From NCBI GenBank assembly GCA_030737835.1, contig CM060849.1:6572001-6636000 (forward strand): a DNA stretch of 64,000 bases, read 5' to 3'. The translations under genes were made by a program, and so were the position numbers. Positions 50,794 through 61,404 of the stretch are shown one piece after another. The notes beneath the pieces are model-generated. The model was not told the origin of the DNA and did not search any database. It was given only the letters and a program-made list of their open reading frames with translations. This DNA comes from Acorus gramineus (taxonomy: Eukaryota > Streptophyta > Magnoliopsida > Acorales > Acoraceae). Positions within the stretch are counted from its first letter, which is position 1, and every line of letters begins with the position of its first letter.

Positions 50794-50934
50794 TGTTAGA
50801 TTTGTAGAAGAAAAGAAGAATGAGACCTAATTTTATTAGAGAAGGATTAAAGCCCTTTATATACAAGACCTAATACACGTGTAACACACCAATACACTTG
50901 TAACACAATAATACAAGACATATATAATCTAACA
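50794..50934 (-). repeat. 5' LTR of copia element
   Basis: 141-bp LTR on the right side, upstream in element orientation. It is followed in the genome by the target duplication aactt. Confidence 0.9.
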
Positions 50935-50939
50935 AACTT

Positions 50940-52940
50940 AAACCAAATAAAAATTTACATTATTAAAAAAAAATTACACTTAGTCATTTCTGTTGCACCT
51001 CATTTCTACATATCAAAACGTTTTATGAATTTTTTTCTAAAATATATACTTATCTAAGAAAAAACATGTTTTCACAAAAAGTTATATAAATACTCAAATA
51101 TATTGAATGCATTTTTCTATAGTATGCTCATGTTGGATATTAGATCGGGTTGACCCGATTAATATCCCAGCGTCCACATTGGAAAAAGAGAGGAGAGAAA
51201 CGAGTGGGAGGAGGTTAAGAAACCACCCCATCTTACAGTAACAGCGAAGAAAGATGTTAAATCTCTCTGCGTCTCTCTCAAAAAACTATTATCACTTACA
51301 TCTCTATCTCTTTGTATTTTAATCTCTCTAAGGCAACCATCTTAGGCCTTGAGTTTGAACGGTGGAAATAGATATGGTTCTTATATTCTTAATTTATTGA
51401 TGAAAAAGAAGATAGAGAGGCTTGTGAATCAAAGAAAAAGATTATGTGAAGGGCTTAAAGAAATATTCAATATAAACTCTCTATGAGATGATAAGTTAAG
51501 TATATAATTAGTGTCTAAAACAGTGTCTGCAGAAATGTCCGAGTATATCAGCACCACACATTATGATCACCACCTGCAATGCAATGCGACTATCAAATTT
51601 TTACTCGAATGTCCCTCTAAATAAAATCTACATTCTCTAACAACTCAACCCGCAACAACATGAAATTTAACTTTGCCCTAAAAAACATGGAAGAATTATA
51701 ATCTTTGACTTGTCAAAGATGCATACTACTGTGAACGTAAAACATAAATCAATGCACTCATTGCAATTTGATAATTTAAATACCAATATTTTTGGGAGTC
51801 AGATTACAATGTGGCATGAATAGACAAATGACCCATATTTTTTTTTTCAAGTTTTTTCAGATCAAGTTTACTAGTAAAATCCCATGCATATTAAATTTGT
51901 AAAATAACCATCTTTGGATTTTCATGACAATTTTGGGTGCATAAATCACCAGAACTCTTAGATAGAATCATATCCATTTTTTACTCTATTTTCCATGTGA
52001 GTTTTAGTACATACTAATTAGAATGGATATAAAGTTACAAGTAAAACTGATTAAATGCTATTCGAACGAGTGCTGTTACATTACATACAGTCATTTTCCA
52101 ATTTCTCATGTGCTTTGTTAGGAGCCTATGCTCAATTTAACTAGATATATTTATTATTAGATTTTTTTTACAATTTTTTTATATTATAAATAAATCTATA
52201 CAATTTATTAAAGTATATATTTCATCTTTTATAAAAAAAATATAATTTATTAGATGAGATTGTTATTTTAAAAAAGTAATAAGAATATAAAACGAAAAGG
52301 AGGCCCAAAAAACTACATGTAACATTAATTTTTCTTACATAAATAATTAGCTTGAATGCCATGCTTTTGATCCATCCTGCAGTGCACAACACAATGATGG
52401 ATTCCATTTTTTTTAATTGGCGTGCTTTGGAAAGCTAAGACAGCCCTTTCATTTTTATTTTTTTTGCAAATGAAAAAAAAAGAAAAAGGAAAAAAGACAG
52501 CCCTTTCATTGATTGGCATGGTTTACACAAGCTTTCTTATTATTTGATTTAAGCATGGAAAGTATTAATTATAACAAACTAATGATCATGTACCCGACAG
52601 GGTTCCCTAACATCTTCCACTTGTTTTACATTTCATTTTCTTTAGTAGGCTTTCCTCTTTTTTTATTTATTTATTTATTTATTCTTTTTAACCTTTTAGC
52701 AAAATGTTACACCTAGTCATTGTTATTATCATTTTTTTTTTGTAGATGGAACACATTTTTTTGAATTCTTTTAAAAATATATACTTACATAATGAATTAC
52801 TTGCTTTTACAAAAAAAAATGGATTACAATTTTAATGAAATGAATGCATATATATAGACACATATATTTTTGTATCATGGTATATATTGATATAATAATA
52901 TACATATTTTTTTTTACAGATTTCATATGTTGTGATGAAT
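50940..52940. other. AT-rich intergenic stretch
   Basis: No supportable gene. 51120-51300 is somewhat GC-richer with gagagaaacgag and ctctctgcgtctctctc blocks that could be an old leader or repeat end, but no open frame follows. The rest is AT-rich with several long T and A runs. Confidence 0.35.
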
Positions 52941-52959
52941 GACATGATATTTGTAGAAG

Positions 52960-53720
52960 TGTCTGTGTCGCGGTTGTGGTGGATGATTTCTGGTTCTCCT
53001 CCACACGGCCGGGTCTCGAAAGAGATCCGGGCTTCGGATGTGGATCCGAGAAGGAATGGAAATAGCTTCCCTTCAAGGTCAATGAGGTCCCATCGTTGAG
53101 TCTCATAGCTCTCCGCCTCCTCCGATCATCTGCAACTCACACCAGTGTAGTGTCTGCTAACGCCTCTCCAACACTCAGTCAGTATTTGAGTTTGCTTAAG
53201 CTTATGGAGTTATCCTAGGAGGAGTGAGTGTGTGTTTTTTTGCCTACCTCTTAGAGACGATGGTGTCTTCTCTTTTATACTTGAAGAGGGCGTGCCGACC
53301 TTGCTCAGGGGAGTGAGGTTATTAAGGGTACGGACGGAATCGTCCAGATGGCATTGGGATCTGTTGCCGTGTAGGATCTCGCAGCGTAACCGCCTCCTGA
53401 CAATCGTCGGCCCTTGCGGTGTCAGAGGATATTATTTGCAGATGCTGTTATCTTCGTGAGGTGGACGTATAGTCCAACCTCCTCAGCTGGGCCGTGTTCC
53501 TTGGTCGGGTTATTGGCCGAGCTTGCTTTATCTAACCGTCCTACTTTGATTGGACGAAAAGGGGGGTTCCTCGTTGGCCCGGTCAGGCAATTGCTACTAT
53601 CCGTGCAGCCTTTCGTGAGTCTGCCATGGCAGACGCTTACGTCCTCTCTGCTAGGCCTATTGGGCCGAGTAGCCACTGCCCTGCCGGGGCCTATTTAATC
53701 GATTGCTCCACGTGGAACAT
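52960..53720 (-). mobile_element. LTR remnant, probably Ty3/gypsy
   Basis: A GC-rich block in AT-rich surroundings. On the - strand it has the layout of a plant gypsy LTR: a GC-rich upstream part, a TATA-like agtataaaagag at about 53282-53268, and then a leader with ctcactcctcctaggataac, a tgactgagtgttggagaggc block at about 53180-53160, and a tgtgagttgcagatgatcgg block. No coding region, primer-binding site or target duplication could be fixed, so it is a solo LTR or fragment with approximate ends. Confidence 0.5.
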
Positions 53721-53759
53721 TATACGGGTTGTCCCATCTTCTTCTGGTATTCGCGTATG

Positions 53760-55129
53760 ACTTTATTCCTAATTCTTTTTACAAATTTAGTTTTTCACAG
53801 CGGTGATTTTTAAACTTCCACGAGGATCTTTAATTGCTGTTTTTTTATTCTTCTTTTCACATTCGAGTTGTACCTAAAGGGAAAGAACCATCTTTAATAG
53901 TGAATGTTAAACACGAATTAGCCTAACTTTTAATCTTGATTTTAGTCTCTAGAGTATATATACCCAACTATTTATTAAAGTCTCCCAATATACACATGAA
54001 ACTCGTAGACCCAGCATCGACAATCATTGTAATAGTGCATCTTTTATTATTAAGTAAAAGAGGTTTGGATGTAGTAAGCATTCCAATGGATCAGACTATT
54101 ACCAGTACTATAAAAATTTGAGTCATCGGGAGCTATAACAAACTGTAGAAACAGAAGTCAAACTAAACCAGTCCAATGCGATTTTTTTTTCCATAGAGAA
54201 TTTAGTCTTGTTACTGACAAGACTCGATATAGGATCCTCTAGCCACGAGGGAGGCATCCAGTTTACCTCTAAGCCATCAACCTGTAAGACCTAATAGGGT
54301 GACTGGATGATGGATTGAATCAGTTATATGGATTACTGTAATTTGACCTCAATTTGTATATTATCATTCACCAAAAAAAAAAAGACGCAAATTTTATCTA
54401 ATGAAACATGTATCTCCTTAGTGAAATGGAGATGCAAGCAAGCTATGTATAAAGACTGTGTGTAACAACATTCTTTATAAAATGTTTCAACCTCCACATG
54501 CTCTTGGACCTAGGGTCACACACACCAAAACCAAGGTATTTTGTGAGACCTCCATAAGTTTTATTAACACCTTTTATACCTGTTTAAAATATTCAAATCA
54601 TGGCATGATATTATCTATTTTTTTTTGGAAGATAATTGTATCCTTATCTTAATACAGTGTTTTAACAGCAAATGAGAACAAAAATGTTGCACACCTTCAG
54701 AACTTTTATGGGCAGGTTAATATTATTCAAGAAAAGATTCTGAGGCTCAACTCAAATCAGTTGAAGATTTGTCTAAGCAGTTTAGAATCATACCAGTCTA
54801 CCAGATCAATGAAAATTTATCCATCTGAACCATTTTTTGAGTCCCTAAACCTTGTACACACCAAAACACTTGATCCACGGAGAACAAAAGAACACATTCA
54901 AGTGGAGCTCCGGAAGGTGATTTCGATTATCAGCTCCTGAAACATATTTTTATGATTCTTTCTACAAATTGAAGAAAAACAGCTATTGAAGCCGAAGCAG
55001 GTGTATATATCAATAAATAGTGTGTTAACATACGAACTACACTATGAAGTCCATCTAAGTCGGTTACTCAAATTGTAATGGAGATATGATACGATGATTC
55101 TCTATATCAAGAAGCTTTGTTCCGCTGAA
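53760..55129. other. Intergenic stretch downstream of PPR gene
   Basis: No supportable gene. 54190-54375 (T-run at one end, A-run at the other, with gagggaggcatcc inside) may be an old short retroelement, but I could not find boxes or target duplications. The part above about 54950 probably holds the PPR 3' untranslated region. Confidence 0.35.
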
Positions 55130-57523
55130 TTAGTAACATTTACTTTCAATCCAACTCCTTCCAACTTTCTTCCCCTTCGAACAACTCCTGTCCATTGCTT
55201 CTCTAGTGTTCCTCGCATCATTCCACCTTCCATTGACAGCATATAATTTAGCTAACAACACATAGCTTGACGCGTCGGTGGCACCCAATACCACCATCTT
55301 TGCTGCTACGGATAAGCCAAGACGTATATGTCTGTGAACAATGCAAGAATTGATTAAAGTCCTTAAGACCTCTGGCCCAGGATCAAATCCCAATCTTTCG
55401 ATGATTAAAAGAGCATCTCTGAAGAGTCCAGCCCTCCCAAGAGCATCTATTATGCAAGAATGATGTTCCTTCTTCGGAACGATCCCATATTCATCTTTCA
55501 TCAGCATATAATATTGGACTGCCATATCAACATGACCACCATGACTGCAACCAGAGAGAAGTGCGAGAAAGGAGAGCTCATCAGGATTCATCTTGTGAAG
55601 TTGCATATCTTCAAAGGTGTTTAACAGTTCTAAGACATTTCCATTGTGGGCATGCCCAGCGAGCACAGAATTCCACAATGCCACATCTTGTTTGGGTATC
55701 TCATTGAAATAAGCAACTGCATCTTCGATGATCCCACATTTGGAATACATGTCAATTAGAGCACAACCGATGAACTTATCTTCCTTGAAACCTGTTTTGA
55801 TGATACGGCTATGAAGGGATCTACCCAATTCAGTAGCTGTGAGCCTCGCTGAGGATGCTAATGCACTTGTCAAAGTAAATTGATTAGGCATTACACCCTC
55901 CCAAAGCATCTCTAGAAGCCATAGCAGAGCAATCTCATCACACCCAACTTTTGAGGAACCTGAAATCAAGGCAGTCCATGAAACAACATCCTGGGCATTC
56001 ATCTTTTGGAACAATTCATACACAGATTCTAAATTTCCATGGTTGGCATATAAAGAAAGCAGAGCAGTCTGAACCAAGACATCGGTCTGACATCCAGACT
56101 TAATCACATAACAATGTATTTGTTCACCATTTCTTATAGGTTGCATATCTGTGCATCCCATCAGAATGCTGCAACAGACACTGGCATCCAGCGTGACACC
56201 TTCTTTTCTCATTTGTTTAAAACTCAACAAAGCTTCCATTTGGAACCCATTCCGAACATTGCCTGAGATCACAATGGTCCACGAGAACAAATCACGATAA
56301 TTGCTAATTTGCTGAAATATTTTCATTGCATCCATCATAGATGAACACTTTGCATACATATCCATCAACGAATTCATAACACATATATCTGTTTCATATC
56401 CATTCTTGAGAACGATAGAATGACCCTGCGTCCCAAAGCCTATGCACCTGGCCACAGCTGAAACTCCAAGAATGCAAGATATAAGGACACTATCTACTGA
56501 AAAAGCCTCACCAAAGATCCAACAGAATGCCTCCATAGCCTCGCGAAAGCAACCAAGATCAGCGCACCCACTAATCAAAGTCGTCCAAGACATCAAATTA
56601 TTGCTACCAGAGTGAACCAATAGATCAAACCCCCCACCCACGGAACCACAACTTGTATACATCCTCACCAGAGAGTTCTCTATAACTCCATCACCCTCAA
56701 ATCCGGATTTAACCACCAAACCATGCACTTGCTCTCCTGGTCTGAAATCCCCACAACTCCCATTGATCACAGCCATCATCAAATTAACAAAACTAGCCCT
56801 TGCAGGCGCCATCGAAGAAGACAGCATCCAGCGAAAATTCAAGAAAGCTCCCCCAAGATGCCCAATTTTTGCTTGCACCCCAATAACCGCATTAACCAAC
56901 ACGACATCCTTAAACACCATTTCATCGAAAACTCTCATCGAATCCTCATAAAAACCAAAACCCGCATAAAACTCAACGAGCCCACATCCGACAAACGCGC
57001 TACCACAAATCCCCGACTTGATCGCAACGCAATGAACCCGCGCTCCTCCACAAACATCACCCAAACCAGAGCAAGCCTTAAGAACGGCCGAGGACCCAAA
57101 CTCATCGGGTACGACTCCACAAGAAACCATCTTCAAAAACCAATCAAAAGCAAGAGAATCAGAGCCAGATGAAACGTACCCATTGATCATGGTGTTCCAA
57201 GAGACGACATCCGGTTGGGGAATTTCGTCAAAGACCCGGCGAGCGTGGTCCATGAGACCCCATTTGGAGTACATGTTGGCAAGGCTGTTGTGGAGAAAGA
57301 CTGGTGGTCTGGGTATGGTTTTGATGATGCTTGAATGGAGGGACCTTCCTGTGTTGGTGTCACCATTGTTGGCACAGATACGGAGGCGGTGGGAGTAGTT
57401 CTTGTCCAAGTCGAAGGACTGATTGTACCCGCCAAAATTTGAATATTGGGAAGCGAAACATAGTGGGCTGATTCTGGGCTTCAGTTTGAGGAGGGAGAAA
57501 TTGAATCTTAGCATAAGTGGCAT
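55130..57523 (-). CDS. Pentatricopeptide repeat protein, PLS class with E motif
   Basis: A single uninterrupted frame of 797 residues without introns, as is usual for plant PPR genes. The first 38 residues carry Arg/Lys but no acidic residue (MPLMLRFNFSLLKLKPR), consistent with import into mitochondria or plastids. Tandem PPR motifs run from about residue 60 to 730. Clear examples are HNSLANMYSKWG, RRVFDEIPQPDVVSWNTMING, NSLMDMYAKCSSMMDAMKIF, DVVSWTALISG and GCALIDMYSKCGIIEDA; the alternating long and short repeats with VVSWxxxI mark the PLS class. An E-type domain ends the protein (SSYVLLAKLYAVNGRW to GRSWIESKCY). No DYW deaminase domain follows. PLS-E proteins specify C-to-U RNA editing sites in organelles, with a DYW partner supplied in trans. 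The target transcript cannot be told from this sequence. The start is the first ATG of the open frame. It looks intact. Confidence 0.95.
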   Translation of the reverse strand: MPLMLRFNFSLLKLKPRISPLCFASQYSNFGGYNQSFDLDKNYSHRLRICANNGDTNTGRSLHSSIIKTIPRPPVFLHNSLANMYSKWGLMDHARRVFDEIPQPDVVSWNTMINGYVSSGSDSLAFDWFLKMVSCGVVPDEFGSSAVLKACSGLGDVCGGARVHCVAIKSGICGSAFVGCGLVEFYAGFGFYEDSMRVFDEMVFKDVVLVNAVIGVQAKIGHLGGAFLNFRWMLSSSMAPARASFVNLMMAVINGSCGDFRPGEQVHGLVVKSGFEGDGVIENSLVRMYTSCGSVGGGFDLLVHSGSNNLMSWTTLISGCADLGCFREAMEAFCWIFGEAFSVDSVLISCILGVSAVARCIGFGTQGHSIVLKNGYETDICVMNSLMDMYAKCSSMMDAMKIFQQISNYRDLFSWTIVISGNVRNGFQMEALLSFKQMRKEGVTLDASVCCSILMGCTDMQPIRNGEQIHCYVIKSGCQTDVLVQTALLSLYANHGNLESVYELFQKMNAQDVVSWTALISGSSKVGCDEIALLWLLEMLWEGVMPNQFTLTSALASSARLTATELGRSLHSRIIKTGFKEDKFIGCALIDMYSKCGIIEDAVAYFNEIPKQDVALWNSVLAGHAHNGNVLELLNTFEDMQLHKMNPDELSFLALLSGCSHGGHVDMAVQYYMLMKDEYGIVPKKEHHSCIIDALGRAGLFRDALLIIERLGFDPGPEVLRTLINSCIVHRHIRLGLSVAAKMVVLGATDASSYVLLAKLYAVNGRWNDARNTREAMDRSCSKGKKVGRSWIESKCY

Positions 57524-58259
57524 AATATGTTTGTTTTAGGATTCATTGAACATTGATCTGTTTTACATGAATTCTCAGGAGAAATTTGAGTTTCCTACAC
57601 TGGCATTGCAAGAAATGAAAGTTGGGCCCGGCCGGGCCATAGTCCTCATATTTTTACAGGGTGGGCCCATTAACCTTGGTGTATTTTTTTTGGGTTTTGT
57701 TCCACTAAGTTATAAAATCCGACCATATCTCAGACTTCACGTCAACAATCTGACATGGATTTTTTTTTTAATACCACGTCGGATCTCCAAAAAAGCAGTC
57801 GAAAATTTTTCCCCAAAGTTCCCACCCATTTTTTTGGATCCATAACTCTGTCGTCCCTCTTTTTTGAATTCATTAAAAACATTTCATTTACTGTTTCGTT
57901 CTCTTTTTCAAACTCTGCAACAACCACCACATACCAGCAACAACAACTCCATGAAAAGACACTAAATATTCCTCGTTTGCAGTTATTGGACCAAAAAAAG
58001 GTATGCATTTCGTTTGCAGAAGATTCCAACATTTATTCCTCTGTTTCGAATATTTTATCGTCGTTCGTGACAGCCTTTTCGTCGAAAGTTGTCTTGTTGT
58101 AAAGTTTTAAAAGATGATAAATTCAAGTCTGTTCACCAATGTTCAATCATAGACAACCTACTTTTTCGCTTTCTTTCTTTAATGCATATATACATATGGT
58201 TATTATGTGTATACCAACTTAAATATGGCATGTAAATGCAGTTGGTTGTTATAGACCAA
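57524..58259. other. Spacer between PPR gene and FAR1-type pseudogene
   Basis: Divergent spacer of about 0.74 kb that should hold the PPR promoter and the left end and leader of the FAR1-bearing element. A CT-rich possible leader and an acceptor-like atgcag at about 58240 precede the first FAR1 codons. I could not identify a terminal inverted repeat, since its partner lies beyond the window. Confidence 0.35.
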
Positions 58260-60831
58260 ATGGAGATGAATGATTCAGAACAAATTGGAGAGAGCGTTGA
58301 TGGTGAACACCGAGCTGAATAAACCGCGATGAAGAAGCTAAAGCCATTAGACATTACGAAGCAAATGAAGAATTGATGACTGGCATGGAGTTTGATAGTA
58401 TTGAGGAAGCATTTTCTTGGTACAAGGCATTTGCTTTTCGCTGTGGTTTTGGTGTCATGAGGAGTGGAAGAAGATTCACTCCCGACGGTGACTTAAAGAC
58501 AATTATTTTTGCATGTTCGAAAGAGGGGAAACTGAGAAAGAAGAAGGACAAAACTACCACAATCATGGGCATCTCTCAAACCGGGTATAAACCCACTTGC
58601 AAAACCAATTGCAAAGCTAGGATGCAAATCAGAACGTTCGATGATGGAAAATGGGTATTAGATCTTCTTGTACTTGAACACAATCATGAAGTAGATCCAA
58701 AACTCTCACGATTTCACAGATGTCATCGCACACTGACTGCACACGCCATGAAACAATTGGCTATTAATGATGCTGCTGGACTTCCTCGGTGCAAGACATT
58801 CGACGCACTAGCATATGAAGGGGGAGGTTACGACAATCTTCCATACACTAAACAAGACTTCAAAAAGTGAGACGCCTACAGCTTGGAGAGGGATATGTTG
58901 AAGCGCTACTGTAGTATTTCAGCAAACAAGAGGAGTTGAATGCCTGCTTCTTTCATAGGATCGATTTGGATGAAGAGGGTAAGCTGAAACATGTATTTTG
59001 GGCAGATGCACGTTGTCGAGCTGCGTATCAATATTTTGGAGATGTTATGTCATTTGACACAACATATCTAACTAATCGGTACGCAATGCCATTTGCACCC
59101 TTCATAGGAGTGAACCATCATGGGCAGTCAATTTTGCTAGGTTGTGGGTTGCTTGCTAATGAGATGATAGAAACCTATATATGGTTATTCAAGTCTTGGT
59201 TAGCTTGTATGGATAACTTTCCGCCAACCGTAATAATAACAGACCAATGTAAGTCGATTGGAGGTGCCATCAAAGAAGTGTTCCCTATGTCTAGGCATCG
59301 CCTTTGTCTTTGGCATATCCTGAAAAAAGTTTCAAAAAAGCTGTGTAAGGTGAAATTATTTTTAAATTTTGTAATTAGCTACTTGTTTTAACCACGTATA
59401 GTATTTAATATGTTTACACTGGTACATGCTAATTTTAAACAGTATATGCTGATTTTAATCGAGTATATATAGATATGGTTTCCTGTTTACATGTAGATAA
59501 AAGGTTTAACTTACGAAAGCATGTGATCTATTAATTTTGTACATGCATTAATTGTACATACCATTCAAGTTGAATGGTACAAAGAATTGAAAGACAACCT
59601 TGGCAGCCTCGTCTACGATTGTTTAACTGTTGATGAATTTGAAGTTGGGTGGCAGAATATGATTGAGGATCATCACATGGAGGACAATTCATGGGTGAAC
59701 TCCTTGTACGAGGATTGTCATCGATGGGTGCCGATTTTTGTGAAGGACACGTTTTGGGCTGGCATGTCCACTACCCAGCGTAGTGAAAGCATGAATGCTT
59801 ACTTTGATGATTATCTAACATCGAAGACAACGCTGAAACAGTTCGTCCATCAATACGAGAATGCGCTTAGGAACAAACACGAGAAAGAGGCCCTTGAGGA
59901 CTTCCATTCCTTCCATTCTACCCCACAACTTATTTCTCCACTGAAGATGGAAGAACAGTTAGCCAATGCATATACCATTAACATGTTCAGAAAGTTTCAG
60001 GATGAGTTGAGGCAACTAATCTAGCTCAATCACACATGCATTGGAGATGAAGATGGTTGCAAAAAATTTCAAGTCATTGAGATAGTGAAAACAAACCGCA
60101 GAGAGAATAAGCAGTTGAGATTTGATGTTTTGTACAAAGGAGCAACTGAAGAGGTGAGTTGCATTTGCAAATCCTTTGAATTTCATAGAATTTTGTGTCG
60201 CCATGCTCTATGCATTCTTCGTTCTGAATTTGTGACTAAAATGCCGGATAAATACTTAATGAATCGGTGGAGAAAAGATTTCAAACGCATTCATTCATTG
60301 GTGACTACTGAAAATTCCAAGTCCATGTTGAACATACCGATGGAGTATGACAATTTGTATAATTTGGGTTTGCGTACTATCCAAGATTAAGGAGATGGTA
60401 AGTTCATTTTCTGATGCATCTATTTTTGTTGCCACTCTATTTGAGGAACTGAAGACGAGAATAACGAATCACGTCTCCACACTAGTTGATGCAAGCATGG
60501 CTTACCAACCTAATTCAAAAGGTCAATCGACTAACCGTGCAAGCAATAATATAGCAAACAGTGAGAAGGTGCTTGATCCTGTAGTAGCACAGGCGAAGGG
60601 TCATCCAAAGAGCAAAAGGAAGGTTTCACGGTGTGAAATTGCAGTCAAGATGTTTAAAGATGTATGTGCCATATAATACTAGTACATACCTTTCTGTGCT
60701 AGTATATAATAGGTGCTGTTTTTCATGTTATAACTTTCCTCTTTATATTTCAGAAAACAAAAAGAACGAAGCAGCGGCAGGAGAGGTCCACCAGTTCAGT
60801 TCATGACATCGGGATGGGATCACAGATATAA
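58260..60831 (+). pseudogene. FAR1/FHY3-type MULE transposase, decayed
   Basis: The order of parts is that of FAR1-related proteins. The N-terminal FAR1 zinc-binding domain is 58373-58870 (EEAFSWYKAFAFRCGFGVMRSG, CKTNCKARM, LEHNHEV). The MULE DDE core runs from about 58936: first Asp in SFDTTY (59056-59058), second in ITDQ (59242-59244), CLWH after it, Glu in QRSESMN (59785-59787). A SWIM finger CICKSFEFHRILCRHAL lies at about 60160-60210. The last intron has a GTATGT donor at 60662 and ends at 60753, giving a tail that stops at 60831. Lesions: a frameshift before 58330, a frameshift at about 58868, TAG at 58912-58914, TAG at 60022-60024, and a frameshift near 60386. The interval of about 59350-59580 reads as an intron. 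FAR1/FHY3 transcription factors descend from such transposases, so a decayed host FRS gene is the alternative; the facing ULP1 gene favours a transposon. Confidence 0.88.
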
Positions 60832-60900
60832 TGTTCACAACACAGTTCTCGGATGGGATCACAGATACAAAGTTCACAACACAGTTTTCAGATGGGATCA
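60812..60900. repeat. 39-bp tandem repeat at end of FAR1-type gene
   Basis: ggatgggatcacagata at 60812 recurs at 60851, and gatgggatca again at 60891, all with a 39-base step. There are about 2.3 units, the first overlapping the last codons of the FAR1-type frame. Confidence 0.75.
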
Positions 60901-61404
60901 CTACCACACCAACTAGACGAAGAATTTGACATGTGGATGGCATCACAGATGTAGAATGCCTACAATTTGGTTATTTATAAGAAGTGAATCTTTTGTTTCA
61001 TTGATCGCTCCTTATTCGTGTTGCTTGCTTAATCATACAAAGGATACACCAGCCCACTCCATGCACATATTAGACTGAAAATGGCATATACCGATTCTCT
61101 TTAGTATATAACAAATCAACAAACGTAAACACATTACTGTAGAACCAGTGAATAATCACAGAAGGCATATAATAAATCACGTAACAAATTACTGTTAAGC
61201 CCATATACCTATCTTCCTTAGCATATTACAATCCAACAAACACATCACTTGGCATATACCAAGTTACCTTGTCATATAACTAGTCAATAAACAACTTCAC
61301 ATACATCAAAAAATGTAAAGTCACAACCAAAAGTCATAACCAAATGTTGTAAACCAAAAGAGGATAGCTTTACACCATTGAAAACCTGTAACAAACTTGT
61401 CCCA
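60832..61404. other. Spacer between convergent FAR1 and ULP1 pseudogenes
   Basis: Non-coding, 0.57 kb. It is studded with variants of ggcatatacc and agtatataac (for example near 61080, 61165, 61200, 61250 and 61280). The same motif family occupies the introns of the ULP1-type gene to the right. Confidence 0.5.

Larger units (their letters stand above)
46558..50934 (-). mobile_element. Ty1/copia retrotransposon, decayed
   Basis: The LTRs at 46558-46697 and 50794-50934 both start tgttagattt and end aatctaaca. They differ at roughly ten positions by eye. The 5-bp target duplication aactt lies at 46553-46557 and 50935-50939. The - strand orientation is fixed by a primer-binding site tggtatcagagc (50793-50782, initiator tRNA-Met) next to the right LTR and by a purine tract ggagcggggg (about 46707-46698) next to the left LTR. 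The coding order is zinc knuckle, protease, integrase, reverse transcriptase, RNase H, which is the copia order. At 4.4 kb it is short because most of gag is missing. Confidence 0.93.

Noticed and set aside
56723-57435. Open frames of 60-150 codons antisense or out of frame to the PPR gene.
   Set aside because: They are shadows of the intact 797-residue PPR frame with no independent support.
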